64,000 bases of DNA from Stenotrophomonas sp. SAU14A_NAIMI4_8 (GCF_003086695.1 NZ_CP025999.1:2397680-2461679), one strand, 5' to 3'; counted from the first letter of the stretch, positions 45,691-53,952 are shown. Notes: generated by a model from the sequence alone, not told the origin. Program-made: numbers and translations.

Positions 45691-46090
45691 CGATCACGGC
45701 GTGTCCACCAAGATGGACACCTGCCGACAGATTGAGCGGTAGCGCCGGGCCATGCCCGGCGAGCATCCGGCGATCACCGCGTGTCCACCAAGGTGGACAC
45801 CTACCGGCGGATCGACCGGTAGCGCCGGGCCATGCCCGGCGAGCATCCGGCGATCACGGCGTGTCCACCAAGGTGGACACCTACCGGCGGATCGACCGGT
45901 AGCGCCGGGCCATGCCCGGCGAACGTGCGGCGATCACGGCGTGTCCACCAAGGTGGACACCTACCGACGGATTGAGCGGTAGCGCCGGGCCATGCCCGGC
46001 GAACGTCCGGCCATCACGGCGTGTCCACCAAGGTGGACACCTACCGACGGATTGAGCGGTAGCGCCGGGCCATGCTCGGCGAGCCCAGCC
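45691..46090. repeat. Five exact 80-bp tandem units, each with two inverted GTAG palindromes
   Basis: The word GTGTCCACCA recurs at 45701, 45781, 45861, 45941 and 46021, an exact 80-base period. Each unit carries GTGTCCACCAAGGTGGACAC ending in CTAC (a palindrome on the minus strand), a spacer, then GTAGCGCCGGGCCATGCCCGGC on the plus strand. Units 2-5 differ by only a few spacer bases; the first unit has an A in the loop (CCACCAAGATGG) and the fifth a T (CCATGCTCGG). It sits between convergent genes. There is no gene inside. Confidence 0.95.
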
Positions 46091-46094
46091 GTTG

Positions 46095-46325
46095 TCAGGT
46101 CAGGTCGATCGCTCTGAACTGCAGCTCCCGGTAAAGCACCTTGATGCCTTCGGCAGACGCCTCGACCAGTCGCTTTTCGTCGTAGCTCGCCAGCGTCTCG
46201 ACCCGATAGTCCGCGCTCAAGCGGTCCACCAGCTCCCGTAGCTCCTCCCGGCGGGTGGCCGTTCCCGTTTCAAAGTGCCCGAGCAGGCGATCGCCCCGGT
46301 ACAGGTTCAGTCGGTACACCGTCAT
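46095..46325 (-). CDS. Small protein of unknown function linked to yggS (76 aa)
   Basis: The product begins MTVYRLNLYRGDRLLGHFET and has a mixed alpha/beta pattern with a central RREELRELVDRLSADYRVETL and KVLYRELQFRAIDLT at the end. No known motif, signal peptide or membrane helix is visible. Its ATG overlaps the yggS stop as ATGA, so it is translated together with YggS, which argues that it is real. A role in PLP homeostasis is only inferred from this linkage. Confidence 0.6.
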   Translation of the reverse strand: MTVYRLNLYRGDRLLGHFETGTATRREELRELVDRLSADYRVETLASYDEKRLVEASAEGIKVLYRELQFRAIDLT

Positions 46326-47137
46326 GCCCCGCTCCCCTCGCCATCAGAAGGCCAGTAGTGGGAATCAGGCGTGGCGCGCGCGCCGAAAATGGCCTGGCCG
46401 ACGCGCACAACCGTGGCGCCTTCTTCAATGGCGATCTCGTAATCGCCCGACATCCCCATGGACAACTCCTGCAGTGACACCCCGTCGATCGCCTCTTGCT
46501 GCAGGCGCTCTCTCAGCTGCCGCAGGCGGATGAAGCACGGACGCACCTGTTCGGGTTGCGCCGAGAGCATGGCCAAGGTCATCAAGCCCCGCACGCGCAG
46601 CGAACGGTAGGGTGCCAACTGGCGCAGGAATCCCGGCACGCTGTCGATGTCCAGCCCGTACTTGCTGGCTTCACCTGACGTATTGACCTGCACGAAGACG
46701 TCCAGGCCGCGCCCCTCGATCTGCAGCCTGCGGTCCAGCGCTTCGGCCAGTTTCAGGCTGTCCAGTGCCTGGAACTCATCGGCGAACCGGGCGACCACCT
46801 TGGCCTTGTTGGTCTGCAGATGGCCGATGATCGACCACTTCAACGCCGGCAGATCCTGCGTCGCTTCCCATTTCGCCACTGCCTCCTGGACCTTGTTCTC
46901 GCCCAGCATCCGGCAGCCCGCCGCAAAGGCGCGGCGCACGGTGGCCTCCGGCTTGGTCTTACTGACCGGCAGCAGCCTGACGCTGGCCGCGTCGCGCCCA
47001 ACGCGCAGGCAGGCCGCGTCGATCCGGGACTGCACCGTGGCCAGGTTCGCCACGATGTCCTGCACCGAGGTCGCCTCGGGCCACAGACCGTGGAGGTCGT
47101 GCCGTGTGGCTGTCTGTGGGTTGCCGCCAGTCGTCAT
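46322..47137 (-). CDS. PLP homeostasis protein (YggS/PLPBP family)
   Basis: The 271-aa protein contains the PLP-binding block LLPVSKTKPEATVRRAFAAGCRMLGENKVQEA with the Schiff-base Lys at about residue 60, WSIIGHLQTNKAK, VNTSGEASKYGLD, GLMTLA and LSMGMSGDYEIAIEEGATVVRVGQAIFGAR, all diagnostic of YggS. The first ~22 residues are an extension not seen in E. coli YggS, so the true start may be later. It is divergent from a MocR-type regulator with a PLP-binding domain, which fits control by vitamin B6 status. The family stores or buffers PLP rather than catalysing a reaction. Confidence 0.92.
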   Translation of the reverse strand: MTTGGNPQTATRHDLHGLWPEATSVQDIVANLATVQSRIDAACLRVGRDAASVRLLPVSKTKPEATVRRAFAAGCRMLGENKVQEAVAKWEATQDLPALKWSIIGHLQTNKAKVVARFADEFQALDSLKLAEALDRRLQIEGRGLDVFVQVNTSGEASKYGLDIDSVPGFLRQLAPYRSLRVRGLMTLAMLSAQPEQVRPCFIRLRQLRERLQQEAIDGVSLQELSMGMSGDYEIAIEEGATVVRVGQAIFGARATPDSHYWPSDGEGSGA

Positions 47138-47193
47138 TCAATGCCTCACGTGGGGTGGTTGCCGCTTCGCGCCCTGCGCGACGGCTTCCGTGC

Positions 47194-47211
47194 TATTGTC
47201 CTAGGCCAATA
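47194..47211. promoter_or_regulatory. Inverted repeat in the yggS / MocR divergent region
   Basis: TATTG (47194-47198) and CAATA (47207-47211) are complementary around TCCTAGGC. The site lies 23 bases before the MocR start codon and 57 bases from the yggS start. MocR proteins bind such dyads or direct repeats; this is the best operator candidate in the 96-base gap. Confidence 0.45.
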
Positions 47212-47233
47212 AGCTATCACGTCCCAGGACACT

Positions 47234-48541
47234 GTGGAAATCGTAGGCACCTCGGCTGCGGCCATCTTCGAAAGCGTTCGTGGCCTGGTCCAGGCGGGGC
47301 AGCTGCGGGCCGGGCAGGAGCTGCCGACGGTGCGGGATTTGGCGGCCGCGCTGGGCGTGAACCGCAATACGGTTTCCAGCGCCTACAAACGCCTGGTCAG
47401 CGCCGGGGTGGCGACCACACAGGGCCGCCTGGGCACGACCATCCGTGATCCGATGCGCCTGGGCGAAGCCGAGGGGACCGTTCCAGGATGCAGGTTGACC
47501 GACCTGGCCGGAGGCAACCCGAACCCAGAATGGCTGCCGGACATCGTGCAGGTGCTTGGCCAACGGCCCCAGCCGCCTGCGCTGTACGGGGCGCCGGCGG
47601 TGCATCCGGAGCTGGAAGCGCTGGCCACCGCGTGGATGCAGGGCGACTGCCCGCCCGCGTTCCAGATGGACATCACCGGGGGCGCGGTAGACGCGGTGGA
47701 GCGGCTTCTCGCCTGCCATCTGGTGCCCGGCGACAAGGTGGCCGTTGAGAACCCCTGCTTTGTCAGCAGCGTGAATACCCTGCGCGTGTCGGGTCTGCAG
47801 CCATTCCCTGTCGGCATGGATGCCGAGGGCATGATCCCGGCGGCGCTGGAGGAGGCACTTGCCCGCGGGGCGCAGGCCGTGATCCTGACGCCCCGTGCGC
47901 AGAACCCCACGGGATGTTCGCTTGGAGCTACGCGCGCGACCGAGATCCGGGACGTACTGTCACGCCATCCCAATGTCCTGGTGATCGTTGACGATCACTT
48001 TGCATTGCTCGCAACTAACGACTATTTCGATGTGATTCCTGCCGATGCGCGGCGCTGGGCGCTGGTCAGGTCCGTCTCGAAAGCCCTGGGCCCCGATCTG
48101 CGCGTGGCCCTTGTTGCCAGCGACGTGCAGACCTCCAGCCGACTGCGGCTTCGATTGGCTGCCGGCGCCCACTGGGTCAGCCATCTGCTGCAACAGGCGG
48201 TGATCGGCTGCCTTGGCTCGCCCACGGTCAACGCCCAGGTTGCAGCCGCACGCGACGACTACGCGAAAAGACGCTACCGATTGGTCCACCTTCTGCACGA
48301 CCGCGGTATCGGCACCGCTACGTCCAGCGATGGGCTGAACGTCTGGATTCCCCTTGAAGCCGACAGCCAGCCGTTGGTCATCGAACTGGCCAAGCACGGC
48401 TGGCTGACCCGAAGTGGCGAGTCGTTCGGGGTGCAGGCGCCGTCGCATGGCCTGCGCCTGACCATTTCCTCCCTCGCACCCGATGATGCGGCGCGTTTTG
48501 CCGATGACCTGGCCGCTGCAATGCAACGTCTCGCGTTGTAG
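47234..48541 (+). CDS. MocR-family regulator with aminotransferase-like domain, PtsJ-like
   Basis: The 435-aa protein has an N-terminal GntR winged helix (QLRAGQELPTVRDLAAALGVNRNTVSSAYKRLVSAGVATTQGR) and a type-I aminotransferase fold with the PLP lysine in RSVSKALGPDLRVALVAS, plus NPTG as NPTGCSL. The GTG start at 47234 is the only one near the operator. PtsJ proteins use PLP as ligand to control B6-related genes; here the divergent neighbour is yggS, a PLP-binding protein. This makes a B6-sensing pair likely. Confidence 0.85.
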   Translation: MEIVGTSAAAIFESVRGLVQAGQLRAGQELPTVRDLAAALGVNRNTVSSAYKRLVSAGVATTQGRLGTTIRDPMRLGEAEGTVPGCRLTDLAGGNPNPEWLPDIVQVLGQRPQPPALYGAPAVHPELEALATAWMQGDCPPAFQMDITGGAVDAVERLLACHLVPGDKVAVENPCFVSSVNTLRVSGLQPFPVGMDAEGMIPAALEEALARGAQAVILTPRAQNPTGCSLGATRATEIRDVLSRHPNVLVIVDDHFALLATNDYFDVIPADARRWALVRSVSKALGPDLRVALVASDVQTSSRLRLRLAAGAHWVSHLLQQAVIGCLGSPTVNAQVAAARDDYAKRRYRLVHLLHDRGIGTATSSDGLNVWIPLEADSQPLVIELAKHGWLTRSGESFGVQAPSHGLRLTISSLAPDDAARFADDLAAAMQRLAL

Positions 48542-48592
48542 CGCGCCGTCCTTGCCCCCACCCCACACGCCGCTCAACCCAGGACGCCACCG

Positions 48593-49345
48593 ATGCAGGT
48601 TCACTTTGTCATCCATGAAGCCTTCGAGGCGCCCGGCGCGTATGCGCAATGGGCCGACAGCAGGGGCCACGGAACAAGCTTCACTCGACTGCATGCGGGC
48701 GATCAGCTGCCGCCCGATGCCAACGCCCACGACATGCTGATCGTCATGGGCGGCCCGCAATCCCCGGCGACGACCCTCGACGAGTGCCCGCATTTCAACG
48801 CCGCAGCAGAGACGCACCTGATTGCAGCGTTTGCCGCGGCGGGCAAGCCGGTGCTGGGCGTCTGCCTGGGCGCGCAGTTGATCGGCGAAGCGCTGGGTGC
48901 TTCCTTCGAGCACAGCCCGAACAAGGAAATCGGCACGTTCCCGATCACCCTGACCGCCGCAGGGCGTGCCAACCCGGCGTTCGCCCACTTCGGCGACACG
49001 CTCGACGTTGGCCATTGGCACAACGACATGCCCGGCCTGACCGCCGATGCCACGGTGATCGCCCAGAGCGAAGGCTGCCCGCGGCAGATCGTGCAGTACG
49101 GCCCCTTGGTGTATGGCTTCCAATGCCACATGGAGTTCAATCGCGAGGTGGTTGCGCTGCTGATTGCCGCGTCCACGCAGGAGCTCGACGCCTTCCGTCC
49201 ATCGCGCTTTGTCCAGCAGCCGGCCAAGCTGCTGGCGCAGGACTACGCGGTCATGAACGAGGTCCTCTTCACGTTCCTGGACAAGCTCGAAGCCGCGTTC
49301 GAAGGTAGCGCCGGGCCACGCCCGGCGACCGCAGGCGATGCTTGA
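48593..49345 (+). CDS. Class I glutamine amidotransferase-like protein
   Basis: The 250-aa protein has the GATase fold: MGGPQSPATT, the nucleophile Cys91 in VLGVCLGAQLIGEALG, VGHWHNDMPGL, and the catalytic His in YGFQCHMEF. No synthase domain is fused, so it acts alone or with a partner; relatives are gamma-glutamyl hydrolases or GMP-synthase-like amidotransferases. The last residues GSAGPRPATAGDA are encoded by an inserted GTAG palindrome rather than by family sequence. It is preceded by a plain 51-base gap after the MocR gene. Confidence 0.88.
   Translation: MQVHFVIHEAFEAPGAYAQWADSRGHGTSFTRLHAGDQLPPDANAHDMLIVMGGPQSPATTLDECPHFNAAAETHLIAAFAAAGKPVLGVCLGAQLIGEALGASFEHSPNKEIGTFPITLTAAGRANPAFAHFGDTLDVGHWHNDMPGLTADATVIAQSEGCPRQIVQYGPLVYGFQCHMEFNREVVALLIAASTQELDAFRPSRFVQQPAKLLAQDYAVMNEVLFTFLDKLEAAFEGSAGPRPATAGDA
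49305..49326 (+). repeat. SMAG-type GTAG palindrome inside the amidotransferase 3' end
   Basis: GTAGCGCCGGGCCACGCCCGG lies within the last 14 codons of the amidotransferase gene. The reading frame runs through the element and the protein stops a few codons after it. Confidence 0.85.
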
Positions 49346-49372
49346 CCTCAACCAACGTTGAGGTGCGATAAC
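49342..49372 (+). promoter_or_regulatory. SoxR-type promoter of sodA
   Basis: TTGACC (49342-49347) and GATAAC (49367-49372) form a -35/-10 pair with a 19-base spacer, the overlong spacing that SoxR corrects. Inside the spacer is the perfect dyad ACCTCAAC-N4-GTTGAGGT (49345-49364), which agrees with the SoxR consensus ACCTCAAG..CTTGAGGT in all but the central pair. This strongly suggests redox-cycling induction of sodA and the two genes after it. Confidence 0.8.
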
Positions 49373-49418
49373 AGTGCTCCCTCGGCCAGACACCTGGCCA
49401 CCCACGGAGACTGTTGCA

Positions 49419-50048
49419 ATGCCGTACTCGCTTCCCGCCCTGCCCTACGCCTACGACGCGCTGGAACCGCACTTCGATGCGCTCACCATGGAAATCCACC
49501 ATGGCAAGCACCACCAGACCTACATCAACAACCTCAACGCAGCCCTGGAACAGGCCGGGCTGCCGGCCACGCCGGTGGAAGACCTGATTGCCGATCTGGA
49601 GGCCCTGCCCGAAGCGCTGCGCCCGCCGGTCCGCAACAACGGCGGCGGCCATGCCAACCACAGTCTGTTCTGGTCGGTACTGAGCCCGGCCGGCGGCACC
49701 CCCGGCGCCGCCGTGGCCGCAGCGATCGAACGCGACCTGGGTGGATTCGATGCTTTCAAGGACGCCTTCAGCAAGGCCGCGCAGTCCCGCTTCGGCAGCG
49801 GTTGGGCGTGGCTGACCAGCGATCGCAGCGGGCGGCTGCAGATTGAAAGCAGCGCCAACCAGGACAACCCGCTGATGGGCGCGGCCGTGGGCCTGTCCGG
49901 CAACACGCCCATCCTGGCGCTGGATGTCTGGGAGCACGCCTACTACCTGCACTACCAGAACCGTCGCCCGGACTATATCGGCGCTTTCTTCCAGATCATC
50001 CACTGGGCCGAAGTGGAGCGTCGCTACACACAGGCGATGCACGCATGA
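49419..50048 (+). CDS. sodA: Manganese superoxide dismutase SodA
   Basis: Cytosolic dismutase of superoxide. The 209-aa protein has [33 protein letters not shown], the Mn-type [13 protein letters not shown] block, [14 protein letters not shown] with the Mn-specific Gln, and the metal-binding [21 protein letters not shown]. The ACGGAGA ribosome-binding site at 49404-49410 supports the ATG at 49419. It is the first gene of a three-gene run with ATGA overlaps and is placed behind a SoxR-type promoter, so it is probably induced by redox-active compounds rather than (or in addition to) iron status. Confidence 0.95.
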   Translation: MPYSLPALPYAYDALEPHFDALTMEIHHGKHHQTYINNLNAALEQAGLPATPVEDLIADLEALPEALRPPVRNNGGGHANHSLFWSVLSPAGGTPGAAVAAAIERDLGGFDAFKDAFSKAAQSRFGSGWAWLTSDRSGRLQIESSANQDNPLMGAAVGLSGNTPILALDVWEHAYYLHYQNRRPDYIGAFFQIIHWAEVERRYTQAMHA

Positions 50049-50623
50049 GCGCCGAAGGCATGCCCTATGCCGGGCCGTGGGCGGGGGTCTACCCCGCCGC
50101 GGCCGTCCAGCCGTCGGTCGCGCTGGCACCGCGCGCCCTGCGGCGGTTGCTGGGCCACTACCCCACCGGCGTGGCCATCGCCACCACCCGCGACGCGCGC
50201 GGCAAGCTGCACGGCCTGACCATCAACTCGTTCGTGCCGGTTTCGCTGCAGCCGCCGCTGGTGTCGTGGACCCTGGCACTGCACGCGCACAGTTTGAAGG
50301 CCTTCCAGCGCGCACCGCAGTTTGCGATCAGCGTGCTGGGCGCGCACCAGGTGGCGCTGGCACGCCAGTTCGCCGACCCACTGGTGCGCGATCGCTTCGA
50401 AGGCGTGCCGCTGCTGGATGAGGAAGACGGCCTGCCGCCGCGCATTGCCGGCGCGGTGGCACACCTGGTCTGCAGCCGCCACGCGCACTGGCCGGTCGGC
50501 GACCATCTGCTGCTGGTGGGCCGCGTGCTGCAGGCCAGCGACGCCGACCAGGCCCCGCTGCTGTTCCATCGCGGCCGCTTCCAGGCCGGATCGCTGCAGC
50601 CCGTGTTCGAGGTCATCCCATGA
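50045..50623 (+). CDS. Flavin reductase-like FMN-binding protein
   Basis: The 192-aa protein has [43 protein letters not shown] and [21 protein letters not shown], the core of the flavin reductase-like domain (HpaC/RutF type), and [14 protein letters not shown] near the end. It uses NAD(P)H to reduce FMN or is itself an FMN-binding reductase. The ATG overlaps the sodA stop (ATGA), so it is translationally coupled to superoxide dismutase, which suggests a redox-cycling or nitro-compound related role. Confidence 0.88.
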   Translation: MSAEGMPYAGPWAGVYPAAAVQPSVALAPRALRRLLGHYPTGVAIATTRDARGKLHGLTINSFVPVSLQPPLVSWTLALHAHSLKAFQRAPQFAISVLGAHQVALARQFADPLVRDRFEGVPLLDEEDGLPPRIAGAVAHLVCSRHAHWPVGDHLLLVGRVLQASDADQAPLLFHRGRFQAGSLQPVFEVIP

Positions 50624-50958
50624 ACGTGCAGGCCCTGGAAGCGCTGTTGGCCGCGGGCAAGGACAGCGCGCTGCTGCGCTTCGGCCTGGGCAAGGGCTGG
50701 CTGGATGCCGGTGACGCGCTGCGCGCGGCGATGCATCTGGGCCGCTGCGTGGCCTTGGACCCGCAGTATTCGGCCGCGTGGAAGCTGCTGGGCAAGGCGT
50801 GGCTAGCCGGTGGCCAGCCGGGCGCTGCGCGCGCCGCCTGGGAACGTGGGCTGTGCGTGTCCGGCAGCAAAGGCGACCAGCAGGCGCAGCGGGAAATGCA
50901 GGTGTTCCTGCGCCGCCTGGACCGCGCCGGCGGCGCCGCCCAGGGGCAGGCGGGCTGA
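50620..50958 (+). CDS. Tetratricopeptide-like small protein (112 aa)
   Basis: The product has two to three degenerate TPR helices (LLRFGLGKGWLDAGDALRAAMHLGRCVALDPQYSAAWKLLGKAWLAGGQPGAARAAWERGL), including the D-P-x-Y/S-A-A-W-x-L-L-G-K-A pattern. It is soluble, with a glycine-rich tail, and its ATG overlaps the flavin reductase stop (ATGA). It probably binds a partner protein; which one is unknown. It ends 4 bases before the convergent desaturase stop. Confidence 0.75.
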   Translation: MNVQALEALLAAGKDSALLRFGLGKGWLDAGDALRAAMHLGRCVALDPQYSAAWKLLGKAWLAGGQPGAARAAWERGLCVSGSKGDQQAQREMQVFLRRLDRAGGAAQGQAG

Positions 50959-50962
50959 GCGA

Positions 50963-52117
50963 TCAACCCGCGTTGGCCGGTGCCGGGCTGGGCGGCGACA
51001 GGATGTCGGCCAACGGCATACGACGCGGCTTGCTGGGGAAGGCATGGCGCAGGATGCGCCAGACCACCTGGCCGAACTGGCGCGGCAGCGAGCCGTTGTT
51101 GTAGTGCTGGCCGTAGCGGCGGCAGATGTCCTTCACTTCCTTGGCAATGGTCGCGTAGCGGTTGGCCGGCAGATCGGGATAGAAGTGGTGCTCGATCTGG
51201 TGGCTCAGGTTGCCCGACAGCACGTTGATGATGAAACCACCGCTGATGTTGGACGAGCCGCGCAGCTGGCGCAGGTACCAGTGGCCGCGCGATTCATTGC
51301 GCAGGCATTCCTTGGGGAAGGTTTCCGATTCGGCGGTGAAATGGCCGCAGAAGATGATGACGTAGGTCCAGATGTTGCGCAGGCCATTGGCCACCAGGTT
51401 GCCCAGCATCACCGGCAGGAAGAACGGGCCGGCCAGCAGCGGGAAGAACACGTAGTCCTTCAGCACCTGGCGCAGCATCTTGCGCGCCACCGGGCGGGTC
51501 TGCAGCCACATGGCGCGGCTGCTGATGCGGCCCTTGAACCAACGGCCCAGGCGCAGGTCCTGCGCGGCAACGCCCCACTGGAACAACAGCGCGAAGATCG
51601 GCGCGATGATCGGCTGCAGCAGGTAGAACGGCTTCCAGCGCTGTTCGGGGAAGATGCGCAGCAGGCCGTAGCCGATGTCATCGTCCATGCCGCGCACATT
51701 GGTGTAGGTGTGGTGGCGGAAATTGTGGGTCTTGCGCCAGTTGTCACCGGTGGCGACGATGTCCCATTCGTACGTGTTGCCGTTGAGCTTGGGGTCGCCG
51801 GTCCAGTCGTACTGGCCGTGCATCACGTTGTGGCCCAGCTCCATGTTTTCCAGGATCTTGGCCAGCGCCAGCAGCAGCGTGCCGGCGATGCAGGCCGGCC
51901 ACAGCAGCGGCGCCCAGAACAGCGGCGAGAACGCGCCCAGGAACAGCAGGCCACGACCGAGCACGCCGGACCAGCGCACGGCAGCAGCCACGCGGCGGAT
52001 GTAGCGGGTGTCGGACGCGCCCAGGCTGCCGATCACACGGTCGCGGATCGCGTCGAGTTCCCTGCCGAAGGCATCCATCTCCACGGGGCTCAGGGCACGG
52101 TCAGTAGCGCGGGTCAT
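50963..52117 (-). CDS. desB: Membrane fatty-acid (acyl-CoA) desaturase, DesB-like
   Basis: The 384-aa integral-membrane di-iron enzyme has all three histidine boxes: HNVMH (residues ~95-99), HNFRHH (~129-134) and HQIEHH (~319-324). Hydrophobic helices flank them. The order reductase-desaturase with a divergent TetR gene copies the Pseudomonas aeruginosa desC-desB/desT locus, where DesB is an acyl-CoA delta-9 desaturase that modifies exogenous fatty acids. An acyl-lipid desaturase of the same fold is the alternative. Confidence 0.9.
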   Translation of the reverse strand: MTRATDRALSPVEMDAFGRELDAIRDRVIGSLGASDTRYIRRVAAAVRWSGVLGRGLLFLGAFSPLFWAPLLWPACIAGTLLLALAKILENMELGHNVMHGQYDWTGDPKLNGNTYEWDIVATGDNWRKTHNFRHHTYTNVRGMDDDIGYGLLRIFPEQRWKPFYLLQPIIAPIFALLFQWGVAAQDLRLGRWFKGRISSRAMWLQTRPVARKMLRQVLKDYVFFPLLAGPFFLPVMLGNLVANGLRNIWTYVIIFCGHFTAESETFPKECLRNESRGHWYLRQLRGSSNISGGFIINVLSGNLSHQIEHHFYPDLPANRYATIAKEVKDICRRYGQHYNNGSLPRQFGQVVWRILRHAFPSKPRRMPLADILSPPSPAPANAG

Positions 52118-52129
52118 GGCAACGGTTCC

Positions 52130-53200
52130 TCAGAGATCCAAAGTCAGGTCGGTGGTCGGCGCACTCACGCAGATCCGTACCGGGGCGGCCGGGCCAGACT
52201 GGGTTTCGCCGGTGCGCAGGTGGCGGGTGCCGCCACTGACGCCTTCGCAGGTGCAGGTATTGCAGATGCCCATGCGGCAGCCGTGCTTGGGCTTGATGCC
52301 CTGCGCTTCCAGGCTTTCCAGCAGCGAGCGGTTGCGCGGTACTTTCAGCTGGCGGCCGCTGCGGGCCAGGGTCAGGGCCACTTCGCCCTCGCTGTCGGCG
52401 CCGGTGATCGGCGCCGGCGGGGTGAAGGCCTCGGCCTGGAAGCCGGCCACCTGGTGGGCCAGGCGCGCACGCGCGGCGGCGACGAAACCGTCCGGGCCGC
52501 AGGCCAGCACATGGCGCTGGGCCAGCGGGGTGTCATCGCCGGGCACCATCAAGGTGTGGCGGTCGATGCGCGCGGCCGGGGCATCGCCCTCGCGGGTGGT
52601 GAGCAGGTGCACGCGCAGGTTCGGGGTGGCCGCGGCCAGCGCCTGCAGTTCGTCACGGAACTGCTGGGTTGCCGCCGTGCGTTCCCAATAGAACAGATCC
52701 ACCGGCGCGGCCAACGGGCGCTGGCAGGCCTCGCGCAACAGGCTGCGCATGGGGGTGATGCCGCTGCCGGCGGCCAGCAACAGCACCGGCGCCGCGGCGG
52801 GCATGTGGAAATCACCGAAGGCGGCATCCAGGCGGAACAGATCGCCCGGGCGCGCATGCTGCAGCAGGTGCTGGCTGACCTGCCCGCCTTCCACGCCTTT
52901 GACGGTAATGGCCAGTTCGCGGCGCCCGATCATCGTCGGGCTGTAGCTGCGGCGCAGGATGCGCCCACCCAGCTCCACGCCCAGGGTGATGTGCTGGCCG
53001 GCACGCATGCCCTTCCAGTGCCGGTTGCAGCGCAGGACCAGGGTCGTGGCGCCCTCCCCGGCCGGTTCACGCCGCACCAGGCGGGCCAGGGGCTCGCGCA
53101 GGGTCCACAGCGGATTGAGCTGGCCCGCCCAGAAATCGAACAGCGACGGCGACAGCCAGCGGTACGGAGAGAACAGGGACGGACGGATGACAGCGCTCAT
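52130..53200 (-). CDS. desC: Ferredoxin-NAD(P)H reductase with 2Fe-2S domain, DesC-like
   Basis: The 356-aa electron-transfer partner of the desaturase. Order: N-terminal extension, FAD-binding (GRILRRSYSPTMIG), NAD(P)-binding (VLLLAAGSGITPMRSLL), and C-terminal plant-type ferredoxin (KPKHGCRMGICNTCTCEG, C-x4-C-x2-C). It delivers electrons from NAD(P)H to DesB. The start at 53200 (MSAVIRPS) is preferred; an upstream ATG at 53239 would put the first codons inside the operator. It lies 12 bases before desB and is divergent from the TetR gene. Confidence 0.9.
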   Translation of the reverse strand: MSAVIRPSLFSPYRWLSPSLFDFWAGQLNPLWTLREPLARLVRREPAGEGATTLVLRCNRHWKGMRAGQHITLGVELGGRILRRSYSPTMIGRRELAITVKGVEGGQVSQHLLQHARPGDLFRLDAAFGDFHMPAAAPVLLLAAGSGITPMRSLLREACQRPLAAPVDLFYWERTAATQQFRDELQALAAATPNLRVHLLTTREGDAPAARIDRHTLMVPGDDTPLAQRHVLACGPDGFVAAARARLAHQVAGFQAEAFTPPAPITGADSEGEVALTLARSGRQLKVPRNRSLLESLEAQGIKPKHGCRMGICNTCTCEGVSGGTRHLRTGETQSGPAAPVRICVSAPTTDLTLDL

Positions 53201-53221
53201 GGGGCCACTATACGGGCGCAC

Positions 53222-53245
53222 ATACACCTGTGTATACATGTGTAT
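53222..53245. promoter_or_regulatory. Operator between desC and the TetR regulator
   Basis: ATACAC (53222-53227) and GTGTAT (53240-53245) are inverted around CTGTGTATACAT, itself carrying the palindrome TGTATACA (53231-53238). The site lies between the two divergent start codons and is the obvious binding site of the TetR protein. Confidence 0.6.
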
Positions 53246-53292
53246 ATTGAACCGGATTGGGTATGATTCAGCCTTGTCCCTCCGGAAGTCCC

Positions 53293-53952
53293 ATGGCCGC
53301 TGCCACCGCCCTGACGCCGCCCGAAGATGCCAACAGCCCGGCCCGCCGTACGGTGAGCCGCGAGGACCTGTTGGCCGCCGCGCTGAAACTGATCGGCCCG
53401 CATCGCAGCCTGTCCACGCTCAGCCTGCGCGAAGTGGCGCGCGAAGCCGGCATTGCGCCCAACAGCTTCTACCGCCAGTTCCGCGACATGGACGAACTGG
53501 CCGTGGCGCTGATCGACGTGGCCGGGCGCTCGCTGCGCACCATCATCGGTGAGGCCCGCCAGCGCGCCACCTCCAGCGCGACCAGCGTGGTGCGGGTGTC
53601 GGTGGAAACCTTCATGGAACAGCTGCGCGCCGACGACAAGCTGCTGCACGTGCTGCTGCGCGAGGGCGCGGTGGGATCGGACGACTTCAAGCACGCGGTG
53701 GAACGCGAGCTGCACTACTTCGAAGAAGAGCTGCAGCACGACCTGGTGCGCCTGGCCGCGCTGGATGGCGCCAAGCTCTACAAGCCCGAACTGGTGGCCA
53801 CCGCCATCACCCGGCTGGTGTTCGCCATGGGCGCTACCGCCATGGACCTGCCGCCGGAAAAAGACCCGGAACTGATCGAACAGATTTCCACGATGATCCG
53901 CATGATCATCGTCGGCGCCCGCAGCCCGGCCGCATTCCGCCGCGGCCGGTAG
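53293..53952 (+). CDS. desT: TetR-family regulator, DesT/FabR type
   Basis: The 219-aa protein has the N-terminal HTH (SREDLLAAALKLIGPHRSLSTLSLREVAREAGIAPNSFYRQFRDMDELAVALID) that in this subgroup recognises promoters of unsaturated-fatty-acid genes, and a C-terminal ligand domain that would sense acyl-CoA. The start at 53293 follows GGAAG; two earlier in-frame ATG codons lie outside the family homology. It is divergent from desC-desB and probably represses them. The stop codon TAG is the TAG of a GTAG palindrome. Confidence 0.88.
   Translation: MAAATALTPPEDANSPARRTVSREDLLAAALKLIGPHRSLSTLSLREVAREAGIAPNSFYRQFRDMDELAVALIDVAGRSLRTIIGEARQRATSSATSVVRVSVETFMEQLRADDKLLHVLLREGAVGSDDFKHAVERELHYFEEELQHDLVRLAALDGAKLYKPELVATAITRLVFAMGATAMDLPPEKDPELIEQISTMIRMIIVGARSPAAFRRGR

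Noticed and set aside
45691-46090. A CRISPR array
   Set aside because: The units repeat with fixed 80-base period, but repeats and spacers are both nearly identical between units and are GTAG palindromes, and no cas genes are in the window.
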